The notes under the pieces are model-generated. The model made no database searches. It worked only from the letters and a program-made list of their open reading frames with translations, and was not told where the DNA came from. From Alsobacter sp045348435 (GTDB lineage Bacteria; Pseudomonadota; Alphaproteobacteria; Rhizobiales; Beijerinckiaceae), in assembly GCF_045348435.1 (NCBI RefSeq), contig NZ_CP157484.1:1240001-1304000 (forward strand): a stretch of DNA of 64,000 nucleotides, given 5' to 3'. Numbering within the stretch: the stretch's first letter is position 1; every line of letters begins with the position of its first letter. Below are positions 33,635 through 41,774 of this stretch, in pieces. The translations under genes and the position numbers were made by a program.

Positions 33635-34189
33635 ATGAATGACAACAAGGCGGACGTCGAATACGTGGCGGACATCGTATCGGCCTATGTCGCCAACAAC
33701 CCAGTCGCAGCAAGCGACGTTCCCGATTTGATCATCGCCGTTCACGGGGCTCTGGCGGCGGCCCGTGCGGGCGAGATCGAGCCCCCCGTGTCCGAACGCA
33801 GGCCGGCGGTGCCGGTGAAAAGGTCCGTCACACCGAACGCCATCGTCTGTTCAGAAGACGGCCGAAAGTTCACGTCGCTCAAGCGGCATCTTGCGACCAA
33901 ATATCACCTCACGCCGGCTCAGTACCGGGAGAGGTGGGGCCTTCCAAGGGACTACCCCATGGTGGCTCCGAATTACGCCGCGTTGCGCGCTCAGCTCGCC
34001 AAGTCGTCGGGCCTCGGGCAGTCGCGCCGGCGCAAGCGAGGCGTGCAATCGGAGCGTGAGCTCGAAGCAGAGCCGCGGCAGGCGTCCAGTGCGCCGGCTC
34101 AGGCCGATCAGGACAGCGACATCCCACGCTCCAGCGAACCCGCGGCGTCGATGGACGAGCCGGAGGTCCCCAGCGCCGGCGAACGATGA
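33635..34189 (+). CDS. mucR: MucR/Ros-type zinc-finger transcription regulator
   Basis: 184 residues. N-terminal oligomerisation part (VEYVADIVSAYVANNPV, DLIIAVHGAL) and a Ros-type zinc finger IVCSEDGRKFTSLKRHL with ligands C72, D75, H85 and H91, followed by YHLTPAQYRERWGLPRDYPM. The C-terminal 60 residues are a long disordered tail beyond the usual MucR length of about 145. MucR proteins act as H-NS-like regulators of exopolysaccharide and motility genes in rhizobia and brucellae. Its position just before the polysaccharide region fits that role. Confidence 0.9.
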   Translation: MNDNKADVEYVADIVSAYVANNPVAASDVPDLIIAVHGALAAARAGEIEPPVSERRPAVPVKRSVTPNAIVCSEDGRKFTSLKRHLATKYHLTPAQYRERWGLPRDYPMVAPNYAALRAQLAKSSGLGQSRRRKRGVQSERELEAEPRQASSAPAQADQDSDIPRSSEPAASMDEPEVPSAGER

Positions 34190-34464
34190 GAGCGCACGGG
34201 GCCGTGGAGGTCGAGATCTCATCCCCGCCCACGCAGCGGCCGAGCTGCCGCCGTCGGTCGCCTCAAGTCTCGCCGGCCAGCGAGTCAGAATGCGTCCGTG
34301 GTGGGCGGCCCCGCCGTCGTCGAACAATCGGCCGTGATCGGGGCGCTGCCGACCCGACGGTCCGAGTAGAAGCTGATCGGACAAATCCAACGGTTCAGAA
34401 CGGATCGCGTAATCAATCCTTAACAGCGTTCGCCCCAGATGGTGGGACGAACGTGAGGTCAGCG

Positions 34465-34767
34465 ATGGCGGCTGTGTATGCTCTACTTTCAATCGCCGGG
34501 GCGCTCGCCGGAGGCGTAGCAGGCGGGATGCTGGGAGGGCCGTTGTGGGGCCTCGGCGGCGCCGTACTCGGCGGAAATGGTTTCGCGTTGCTAGCGGGCG
34601 CGTTGATCGCCAGCAGGGCTGCCGGTGATCGGACTGTGACGCTCGACGAGCACGCCGATGCGATGGTGGGCGCGCTGCGCGACGCGCTCTTGAAAGAAGC
34701 AGACGCGTCCCGGACAGAAACGCTCGTGACGATCAAGGACGGGAAGTCCCGACGATCCCAGGCCTAA
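34465..34767 (+). CDS. Small glycine-zipper membrane protein
   Basis: 100 residues: two hydrophobic segments rich in Gly (LLSIAGALAGGVAGGMLGG; LWGLGGAVLGGNGFALLAG) with GxxxG spacing, then a charged helix (TLDEHADAMVGALRDALLKE). ATG at 34465 follows GTGAGG. Upstream frame to 34186 is not supported. Glycine-zipper proteins insert in membranes or oligomerise; a specific role cannot be given. Confidence 0.6.
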   Translation: MAAVYALLSIAGALAGGVAGGMLGGPLWGLGGAVLGGNGFALLAGALIASRAAGDRTVTLDEHADAMVGALRDALLKEADASRTETLVTIKDGKSRRSQA

Positions 34768-34790
34768 GCCGGTCTCTTGCGGAAACTCTC

Positions 34791-35471
34791 CTAGTAGGCT
34801 CGAGATGAGTTGAGGACCTCAACGAAGGTCTTCAGCAAGATCTTGCAATCCAGAGCCAAAGAGCAGTTGCGCACGTACCACAAATCGAGTTGAACCCGTT
34901 CCGCCATGGATTCGACGGATGGCGTTTCGCCACGAGCTCCATTGACTTGGGCCCAGCCGGTCAGGCCGGGCGTCACAAGACGACGCTTTGAATAATCCGG
35001 GATCACCATGTCATAAAATTGGTCGTGAGCCACAGCGTGCGGCCTTGGGCCGACAAGGGACATCTCTCCGCGGATCACATTGAAGAGTTGAGGCAGTTCA
35101 TCGAGGCTGGACTTGCGGAGAAGACGCCCCAATCTGGTCACGCGTGGATCATTGCGGGTCGCCTGAACGACCACAGGACCATCGTCTTGAACGTGCATCG
35201 TCCGAAATTTGTAAATCCGAAAGGGACGGTTTCGTCGCCCCAAGCGGTTTTGACAAAACAACACAGGTCCTCGTGAATCCCATTTAATGGCCGCGGCCAC
35301 GGCCAGCATCACAGGGGCAAATACGAGCAGAGCCAACGCCGCGATCACGACGTCGCACAGGCGCTTGCTGGCCCAAAGAAGCCAGGCGCTGTCTGCGACC
35401 ATATCGATACTAAGGGCATCAGCAGTTCCGCGCATTCGAAACTCATGAGGGTCGGGGAAGTTGAAGCCCAT
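34791..35471 (-). CDS. Undecaprenyl-phosphate sugar transferase (priming glycosyltransferase)
   Basis: 226 residues of the bacterial sugar transferase family (ExoY/WcaJ C-terminal type). One membrane helix (RLCDVVIAALALLVFAPVML) precedes the catalytic part: FCQNRLGRRNRPFRIYKFRT, LRKSSLDELPQLFNVIRG, MSLVGPRPHA and PGLTGWAQVNGARG. It transfers the first sugar-phosphate to undecaprenyl phosphate on the inner face of the membrane. The short form lacks the N-terminal four-helix region of WcaJ. It opens the polysaccharide region; a decayed piece of a second such gene lies at 41265. Confidence 0.9.
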   Translation of the reverse strand: MGFNFPDPHEFRMRGTADALSIDMVADSAWLLWASKRLCDVVIAALALLVFAPVMLAVAAAIKWDSRGPVLFCQNRLGRRNRPFRIYKFRTMHVQDDGPVVVQATRNDPRVTRLGRLLRKSSLDELPQLFNVIRGEMSLVGPRPHAVAHDQFYDMVIPDYSKRRLVTPGLTGWAQVNGARGETPSVESMAERVQLDLWYVRNCSLALDCKILLKTFVEVLNSSRAY

Positions 35472-36023
35472 ACCGTAACCTAGCTGTTGCGACAGAAAAA
35501 CGCACGCTTGCCGGCATAGATCCCCATGCTGAAGCGAGACGCGCCATTTCCCTTAATTATTCGGCAAAGAACCGATTTCTCGAAGCCTGCACTTTAAACG
35601 TCAAGCCAGGGAAGCCGCAATTTAGCGGACAAACCTTGCCATTGCTTGTCCGCATAGGATTGTATCTCGATTTGCGCATGCGGTCCTCTCGAAGAGCACA
35701 ATGAAACATAATTTCGGTTCTAATCCTATAATGCAAAAGGTGTACCGGCGTTTTCTGCGGGGGCGCGCGGTGACCGAAGCCATTGAGGCGAGCAGACGTC
35801 AAATGGGACCGATTGGAGCCAGACGCATCGACCCTGACGAATAGAATTAATGCAAGATCAAGACAACCCGTGAAATTACTTAACTGCGGATGTCCGGCGC
35901 GTGAAATCGGGGGGGGGGGCGATAAGGCAACAACGTTAAGGCTGCGTCCGATGTCGTACGGTGGGATAGCGCGGAGGCGCGCGGCTTGATCCCCTCAATG
36001 CGACGCTGACACCGTCAAAGGCG
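35472..36023. other. AT-richer intergenic region
   Basis: About 550 bases without a convincing gene, noticeably richer in A/T than the DNA to its left, containing a run of nine or ten G near 35910. It should hold the promoter of the sugar transferase gene (minus strand). No terminator or RNA recognised. Confidence 0.35.
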
Positions 36024-36347
36024 TTAACGTCCCCTTTGGGTGTCCGTCAGCAGGCGGCTCAAGCCTGCCAGGAGGCGCGGCGTCAGCCGCCGACAGGCCT
36101 CGCTGGTTTGGGATGCCGTGCTCAGCGTCACTGGGGCCGGATCCTCGGCCCTACCTAAATCCAGGTTGACTCCCATTCGCCCGCACGATAATTCCCAGCT
36201 CGTCGCCGCCATCGTGTGCGGCATGGCCACAACCTCGTGCCCGCAACCGCTGACGATCGTCACGGCGCCACCGCCGACATGGACGGCTTCATTAAGGTGG
36301 CGCCGCTCCTCCGGCGTCGGCGCGGCGGGATCGACCAGGGCATTCAC
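36024..36347 (-). CDS. SCGR/LTPR family copy H (open reading frame intact)
   Basis: 107 residues from GTG at 36347: ALVDPAAPTPEERRHLNEAV, HVGGGAVTIVSGCGHEVVAM, SWELSCGRMGVNLDLGRAED, SQTSEACRRLTPRLLAGL. Two or three Cys, one conserved Trp and no signal peptide. It is the only copy without frameshift or internal stop and serves as reference for the family. The upstream codons (RSRRGLDLV) also align with copy G, so translation may begin earlier at a start I cannot identify. Function unknown; no DNA-binding or enzyme motif recognised. Confidence 0.6.
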   Translation of the reverse strand: MNALVDPAAPTPEERRHLNEAVHVGGGAVTIVSGCGHEVVAMPHTMAATSWELSCGRMGVNLDLGRAEDPAPVTLSTASQTSEACRRLTPRLLAGLSRLLTDTQRGR

Positions 36348-36599
36348 CAGGTCGAGGCCACGGCGGCTGCGGGAATGGCGAAATTGTGATTACTGGTGCG
36401 CAGATTAGGCGGCCCGCGCGACGCTCGGTTGGACCGCGGCGGACACAGCCGCTCAAACTAAGATTAATAGGCCTACGATCGAGCGTTTAGAACGCCAACA
36501 GGGTATTCCAGCTAGCCGAGCCAACACTCCCGTTGAGATCCAGCAAGCATTCGAAGCCGCAGGAGTTGAATCTATTGGTTCGGAGCGTGACGGGCCAGG

Positions 36600-36765
36600 T
36601 GTTCGGCTATGGAGAAAATCGTGGTCTTCCAATGTGCGGCGTCACTGTTGCTGGATGCTCCGCCCAGCCCAGATCAACTCGTACTCCCGTCCGCCCGCAC
36701 GAAATCTGCCAGCTCTTCGCCGTCATGGCGGGACGCATGGCATTTGTGACTCAGATTCGCCACTA
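36600..36765 (-). pseudogene. SCGR/LTPR family copy I (decayed)
   Basis: Minus strand: AMRPAMTAKSWQISCGRTGV and RVDLGWAEHPATVT, aligning with copy H (SWELSCGRMGVNLDLGRAEDPAPVT). Ends are not recognisable. It lies about 300 bases from copy H in the same direction, so the two may have arisen by tandem duplication. Confidence 0.55.
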
Positions 36766-36899
36766 GCGCGAGCCTCTCTACTCCCGCTCCGCCACAGTTT
36801 TCGATCGAACGAGAATGCCTCAGTCGATTTAAGAAAACCCTCCGCAAAGTCGACGGCTAAACACCCTTGGTCAGTGACATTGATCGTCGCCCGCCAATT

Positions 36900-37448
36900 C
36901 TAACTTGCCGACCTCAGAGTCGGGCGCCGAGTCTTGTTCGACCTATTATCGACGTCAGATCCAGTCAAACGCAATGCCCATCGTGACTCGTCTACGATGC
37001 AGTCGGCGCGAAACACAGCGCCTATCACTGGAACGGCTGATCCCGAAGATAGCGTTCGAAGTGAATGAAATTTCTGCGCCAGCCAAGTTTGCCAGTGCGG
37101 CTGATCATTGAAAACTTGTCCGTTATAGAAAAAACGAACATGATCAGATGATTCCGCAATTTTGAATATGAGATCTCGATGCCATCCATTCGCGGATATG
37201 GATGCCAACATTACACGGCATTTATCAGACTCGCCGCTCACGAAAAGCAGGTCATCGACGAGCTCATCATGGTCCAAAAATCCATCTTCGCGAACCAACT
37301 CCCTTAACCGGCCTGTGACCAGGTCGTCATACGACACAGAGTCGGCAGATGCTAAGATATATATGGCATGCACCTTCGAGAGGGCAGATGCCAAAAGTAT
37401 AAATACCATCAGTGCAAGGAAACTCCTACCGAGCACGTAACATACCAT
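36900..37448 (-). CDS. Exosortase-associated accessory protein (putative)
   Basis: 182 residues: N-terminal membrane anchor (FLALMVFILLASALSKVHAI), then a soluble alpha/beta part (YDDLVTGRLRELVREDGFLD; ISANGWHRDLIFKIAESSDH). The start ATG overlaps the exosortase 3' end (37426) by 23 bases in another frame, arguing for co-translation. Its sequence family is not one I can name. Assignment rests on position: it follows the exosortase and its small substrate on one transcript, directly before the polysaccharide genes. Confidence 0.6.
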   Translation of the reverse strand: MVCYVLGRSFLALMVFILLASALSKVHAIYILASADSVSYDDLVTGRLRELVREDGFLDHDELVDDLLFVSGESDKCRVMLASISANGWHRDLIFKIAESSDHVRFFYNGQVFNDQPHWQTWLAQKFHSLRTLSSGSAVPVIGAVFRADCIVDESRWALRLTGSDVDNRSNKTRRPTLRSAS

Positions 37449-38237
37449 ATTTTACGATCGTTAAAGTCACGCCGACTAACAGCCAGCTAACGATCGACGA
37501 GCCGATGGGTCCATGGATGAGATCGTAATGATCCGGATACCAGCCGATGCAACTAATCCGAATTACGTTGATCGCAACGATTGAACAGCAGCACACAACG
37601 CACCAGATACCTTGCCCATGAAATCCACGTTGGCCAATTTGGCAGAACAATGTCCAACACACAACGACAAGCGACACGTTCGCCATGGATGAGCAGGCCG
37701 GTGCGATCCAAAGATGAGAGACACCGTCAGCGAGAGTGATCACATTCCCTTGCCGAGGCAGGCCCATCAGGGAACTTACAAGGCTCGCATCGAGGATCAA
37801 CAAATACCCACTAAAGAGCGAAAATATTAACTTACTCCAAAACATGGGATAGGTTGCAGCCAGCAAAACCCAGGCGCCACGCTTTCCAGGAGACATTGGA
37901 TGTGAACTCGACAAGATAAGTATCGACAGCGCTGTTAGCCCCAGCCAGCTCAGGTAGTCCATCGGAAAGACAAAAAAAAAGCCACAACAATGCTGGCACA
38001 AAGATCACCAGCAGATACGGTCCGGCCAGATTCTTTGGAAATAAGTACGAAGGAAAAAGTGACCGCGGCCCAGACAATCGCGCTAATGCCAAAACTGTCG
38101 AACAAGGCCCATACTAACCCGAACTCATAGATGGTCCTGGCAACTTGAGGAATGATAGCATTCAAATAGCCTAGCACAAGAAGGCTAAGCCACAGTTCAT
38201 GACGTTGGATTGAGATGCCGGACTGCCACATGCGCAT
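37426..38237 (-). CDS. Exosortase/archaeosortase-family protein, frameshifted at a T9 run
   Basis: Two frames together give about 270 residues, normal for a membrane exosortase. The first part (38237-37950) reads HELWLSLLVLGYLNAIIPQV and FSFVLISKESGRTVSAGDL; the second continues FVFPMDYLSWLGLTALSILI. The catalytic triad is in the second part: Cys in IAPACSSMANVSL, Arg in AINVIRISCIGW, His in YDLIHGPIGSSIV. The frames meet exactly at nine A (37972-37980), read as T9 in the coding direction. One extra T, or a -1 ribosomal slip on T-TTT-TTG, would restore the protein. It would cleave the signal of the protein at 38254. Confidence 0.75.
37972..37980. repeat. A9 homopolymer inside the exosortase gene
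   Basis: Nine consecutive A on the plus strand at the only frame break of the exosortase gene. It could be a phase-variable contingency tract, a programmed slippery site or a base-count error. Confidence 0.6.
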
Positions 38238-38253
38238 GTCTCGCTGACGCTGA

Positions 38254-38481
38254 TCAATGCGGTGTCTTGCACCGATACTTGCGCCAGAGCGCATATCCTC
38301 CTGCAATTAGAAGAATGGGCAGTCCGGTGGCCGCGAGCGGACCCGGTGCACCGTGACCAGATCCGGGACGGCCGATGCCGTTGCTCCCATTGTGCGGCAC
38401 ACCCCCTGGGTCAGCCACTACAGGGCCAACAAGGACGATTGAGGCCAACGCGGCGGCAGCGCATCTCACATATCTTACCAT
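38254..38481 (-). CDS. Small exosortase substrate with variant PEP-CTERM-like sorting signal
   Basis: 75 residues: signal peptide (VRCAAAALASIVLVGPVVA), a Gly/Asn/Pro/His-rich mature part of only about 22 residues, then the tripartite signal PGPLAATGLP (46-55), membrane segment ILLIAGGYALW and basic end RKYRCK. That is the motif-helix-basic order of exosortase targets, with PGPLAATGLP in place of classical PEP. AGGAGGG stands before the ATG. It lies 17 bases upstream of the exosortase start, so enzyme and substrate are on one transcript. After cleavage almost nothing but a short low-complexity peptide would remain. Confidence 0.75.
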   Translation of the reverse strand: MVRYVRCAAAALASIVLVGPVVADPGGVPHNGSNGIGRPGSGHGAPGPLAATGLPILLIAGGYALWRKYRCKTPH

Positions 38482-38639
38482 GGATAACCCTCCTGTTTAG
38501 CTGAATATTATTTGCCTAATGACGCGGGTGAGTCAATTCATTGGTCTGTTGCGTAGGGATTTTGGAATGCGACGGTCGTCCCATAATCGATCTGCGCCCC
38601 GCCTGGTTCGCGAGCAAGGAGGGCCCCGTCCGGATGCCG

Positions 38640-39045
38640 CCCGGCGGTGATCGGGCGTACCGCGCGGATCGAGGCCCGCGCCCCAACGATCCTGGCGCTG
38701 GTCGATACCAAGCCCGACATCGCTCTGGTCGAGAAAGGCCGGCTTGGCCGAGGAGGGCGTGGCTGCCGGGATCAGCACGCTTTGGCGGTTCTTTCGCCGC
38801 CACGGGCTGACACTCAAAAAGCCGGCGCATGCCTCGCAACAGGACCGGCCGGACATCCTGAGACTCAGGCAGGCCTGGTTTGACGACCAACTGGATCTCG
38901 AGCTGAAGCGCGCTCGTCTCCATCGACGAGGACCTTAGCGACGACCAAGATGACCCGAGCCAGGGGAAGAGCCCCGCGTGGCCAGCGCCTGAGCGTGCCG
39001 CATGGGAAAGCTACCGGTCACATCAGCCGGCGAATTGGGGTTTGG
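38640..39045 (+). mobile_element. IS630-family transposase remnant
   Basis: Shifted plus-strand frames give RIEARAPTILALVDTKPDIA, then LWRFFRRHGLTLKK, HASQQDRPDILRLRQAWFDD and TTKMTRARGRAPRGQR, the N-terminal and first catalytic region of IS630 transposases. Several frameshifts are present, and the element is cut off at the acyltransferase gene (39065). No terminal repeats found. Confidence 0.65.
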
Positions 39046-39064
39046 CAGTGGACAGATTGCAGCA

Positions 39065-40213
39065 TTATCTTCGAATGAAATGGTAACTTCGCTGAAGGAT
39101 CCGTTTCATTTGAGGCGTATTCCGCTCGAATATCCGGCCGAAAACGAAACTGTACGCGAAAATCACGCTCAAAACTAACGCGCCCCAGGCCAGCGGCTGC
39201 CAGCCAATTGGCTGGAGTTCAAGCGCGACCGAGCGCCGACCGCTGGTAATTGCGAGGAAGAAGTGTAGCATAGGCACATGAACAAGATACAAGCTGTAGG
39301 AGTAATTGGCCAAACGCTTGTATTCTGCCGCCCCTGGAATCGGAGTTTGCATTTGAGAGTTGCGGGTCGATAGCAGCGCAATGCAGATAGTAAATCCAAG
39401 TATTTGACTTGTAAAAATTCCAAAAAGTGGGGTCATTGTCGGATAAATTATCGCGATTGAGAGAGCGACCAACCATGCTAACACAGGCTTGACGATCAAC
39501 CTGATGCGCAATACGCGGGTGGACGCCCCCATTAACCAGATGATGAAGCTGCTTGCGAAGCTATGATTTTTTGCCATCATTAAAACGATTGTAAAAATTG
39601 TCACCACTGACATAATAACTGCAATGCGCTTGGAATTCATCCAGAATAAAGAAAGCAAAAACGGCCAAAGAATATAAAACCAAACTTCAAACGCGAGACT
39701 CCAAAGCGGGATATTACTGCCCAGCGTCGGGGAAACGAAGCCCTGCAGGCTTAATATATTCGCCAGAAATGTAGTTGACTGATAACTAGCAGGGGTCTCG
39801 CCGCCAGCAGTGCTTAATCCAAGAGCGGATACACGATAGACGTCAAGCGCATAACCAATGATAAGGGCCGGCAGCAGTACGACGTATATTCTTGAAGCTC
39901 GATTTATAAAATAGCGCTGTACATTGAACACTCCCTTGCGTATTTCAATCACGGTACTTCCCCCTACTAAAAAACCGCTCAGAACAAAAAAGCAAATCAC
40001 TGCTTGGGCACCGCAATCGGTGACGATATAAAACCAATGTAGCCATGCGCTGCGCAGTTCATTTAGAATCATTGGTTCTTGGACTATTACGTTGAGTCGT
40101 ACATGGTACAGTAAAACGAGAACTGCCGAGGCCCAACGTGTCAGGTCTAAAACGCTCGAAAGTCTTTTGCTTATTAACGAGTCCTTCAAAGCAGATGTAT
40201 ACCACGGGGTCAT
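39065..40213 (-). CDS. Acyltransferase 3 family membrane protein (OafA/ExoZ type)
   Basis: 382 residues with about ten membrane segments. It begins with the family hallmark LDLTRWASAVLVLLYHVRLN, containing the probable catalytic His, and has RFINRASRIYVVLLPALII-like wording (YFINRASRIYVVLLP) and FEVWFYILWPFLLSL. Such proteins O-acetylate surface or secreted polysaccharides at the membrane. ATG at 40213 follows GGAG at 9 bases; the longer frame upstream is less likely. GC content here is clearly below the window average, like the other polysaccharide genes. Confidence 0.88.
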   Translation of the reverse strand: MTPWYTSALKDSLISKRLSSVLDLTRWASAVLVLLYHVRLNVIVQEPMILNELRSAWLHWFYIVTDCGAQAVICFFVLSGFLVGGSTVIEIRKGVFNVQRYFINRASRIYVVLLPALIIGYALDVYRVSALGLSTAGGETPASYQSTTFLANILSLQGFVSPTLGSNIPLWSLAFEVWFYILWPFLLSLFWMNSKRIAVIMSVVTIFTIVLMMAKNHSFASSFIIWLMGASTRVLRIRLIVKPVLAWLVALSIAIIYPTMTPLFGIFTSQILGFTICIALLSTRNSQMQTPIPGAAEYKRLANYSYSLYLVHVPMLHFFLAITSGRRSVALELQPIGWQPLAWGALVLSVIFAYSFVFGRIFERNTPQMKRILQRSYHFIRR

Positions 40214-40649
40214 TTTGGTGGTCTCCAAAATAAATGAAAGATCACGATCCGAAGCGCGCCTCACGATGCCGCCGCATTTTATTCACCCATTGTCATAGTG
40301 GCAAGCTACCTCACTTGAGGATTCATGCGGGCCCACTCCTTAGGCGAGACCTGACGGATGCCTTGGTCGAGGGGATCACGACGGCGGAGTTTCGGAGGCG
40401 ACCGCGGGTCGTGTCCCACGGAGTGGTGTAGCTGGCCTGGCCGGTACAGCGTCCTCGGGCAGAGCCGAGTCTGTCAGGCCGCCGCGATGGGCAGGATGGC
40501 GGTGGGATTATCGCCGGGAGGAGCGATGGTTTCCAGACGCTATGGGGCGTGGACCGGACCATGGCAGGCTGGCGCCCTTCGAGACGATGGAGACGCCCAT
40601 GCTGCATCCATTCACGGCCAACCGCGCGACGGCGGCCTTCGTTTAAGAG

Positions 40650-41030
40650 AGCACGCTTGTCGTCGTCATTGAGATGAGCCAATCCACTTGGCCTGTCGGC
40701 GGCTCGCTTCCCGGAGTCCAACGTCAGCCGCTGAAGAAGCTCGAACCTGATCCCGACTGCCTCTTTTCGGTTGTAAATCGTTGACGCGACGAGTGTCGGG
40801 AATGTGGGCATGACATCGAGCTCCTCGTTATCGCATATGAGGCCGGGCGGTATGGGTTCTGGCTGGTGCGGTGGCTAGACGCCAAGGCGCGGAGGCGCAC
40901 GTCATCCACGCGAGCAGTGTGGCTGTGTTACGGGACCGTCGCCGCGCCAAGACGGATCGGCTTGACGTCGCTCGTCTGCGGCGGGTCCTGCTAGAATAGG
41001 GTCGCTTCGCGGCGAACGTGGCCATTGCAC
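40650..41030 (+). mobile_element. IS110-family transposase remnant (N-terminal)
   Basis: Plus-strand frames give VVIEMSQSTW, QRQPLKKLEPDPDCLF, DIELLVIAYEAGRYGFWLVR and HVIHASSVAVLRDRRRAKTD, then RLDVARLRRVLLE and a stop. This is the DEDD N-terminal region of IS110 transposases with frameshifts. The region 40265-40650 just before it contains no gene I can identify. Confidence 0.65.
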
Positions 41031-41059
41031 CAGGGCGATGACGCCTTCGATCGAGGATG

Positions 41060-41180
41060 AAGACGACCCGACCGCGGCTCCTGCCCATCGCGGCTGAGCG
41101 TTCAGGCATTCTCCCCGGAGCTTGCCGTACAAGCACCTGATGTGGGCATTGTCCGTCGGCCTCCAGCGGCAGGTAAGGCG
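41060..41180 (-). mobile_element. IS3-family orfB fragment
   Basis: Minus strand: RPTDNAHIRCLYGKLRGECL, matching the KPTDNAFIESLNGKFRxECLN block around the third catalytic residue of IS407-like IS3 transposases (compare 50384-51619). The catalytic Glu position reads Arg. Only this block remains. Confidence 0.6.
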
Positions 41181-41264
41181 CGCCGTGCTCTGGCCGTGAT
41201 CTGTTGAGAGCAGCGCTGAGGAGGCGGCGCAGTACATAGAGCGCCAGGCGCTGAGCCGGAACTT

Positions 41265-41350
41265 AAGAGTGACATTCTCTCCGCGGATCCTATTCACATT
41301 TGGGGCAGTTCGTCGAGGTCGGATGATCGAGGCCCCCCAGCCTGGTCGCG
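41265..41350 (-). pseudogene. Fragment of a second sugar transferase gene
   Basis: Minus strand: GGPRSSDLDELPQM then a stop, followed by a degraded stretch whose DNA (CTCTCCGCGGATC) matches the segment of the sugar transferase gene at 34791 encoding SSLDELPQLFNVIRGEMSL. About 85 bases of similarity; the rest is lost. From here to 41774 there is only AT-rich DNA without a gene. Confidence 0.5.
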
Positions 41351-41774
41351 CGGGTTTGAGCGGGTAGCTCGCCGCTTGCGGCGCGGAGGCCTTGGCCGGC
41401 CTGTCTCCTCGGCTTTATCACTGGTCGGAGAACGTGATGATGGTGGCCGACTTAGACGAAGGTGGCGCCGCCCAGTTGGCCGCGGGGGCATATACGGGCC
41501 TGTTAACGCTGATTTGTGCGGTGGCGTTGATTGTATTAGTAAAAGCCCGTACCCCAAAGTAGCGGAGTTTTCTGCCGCTACATTCAAACACACAATAAAT
41601 AATAAATTTTGCATAAATCCATCAGACGGAAACCTAAATCTATCAGACAAACGCATTAAATTCATTATTGGAGGTCGTTTTTAGGCGGATTAAGGCTCAC
41701 CCTGCGTTGACAAGCGCCGGGACTGATGCGACCCAATAATCTCTCTGTCTTGTTCCGCGATCTGGGTGGGCGCA

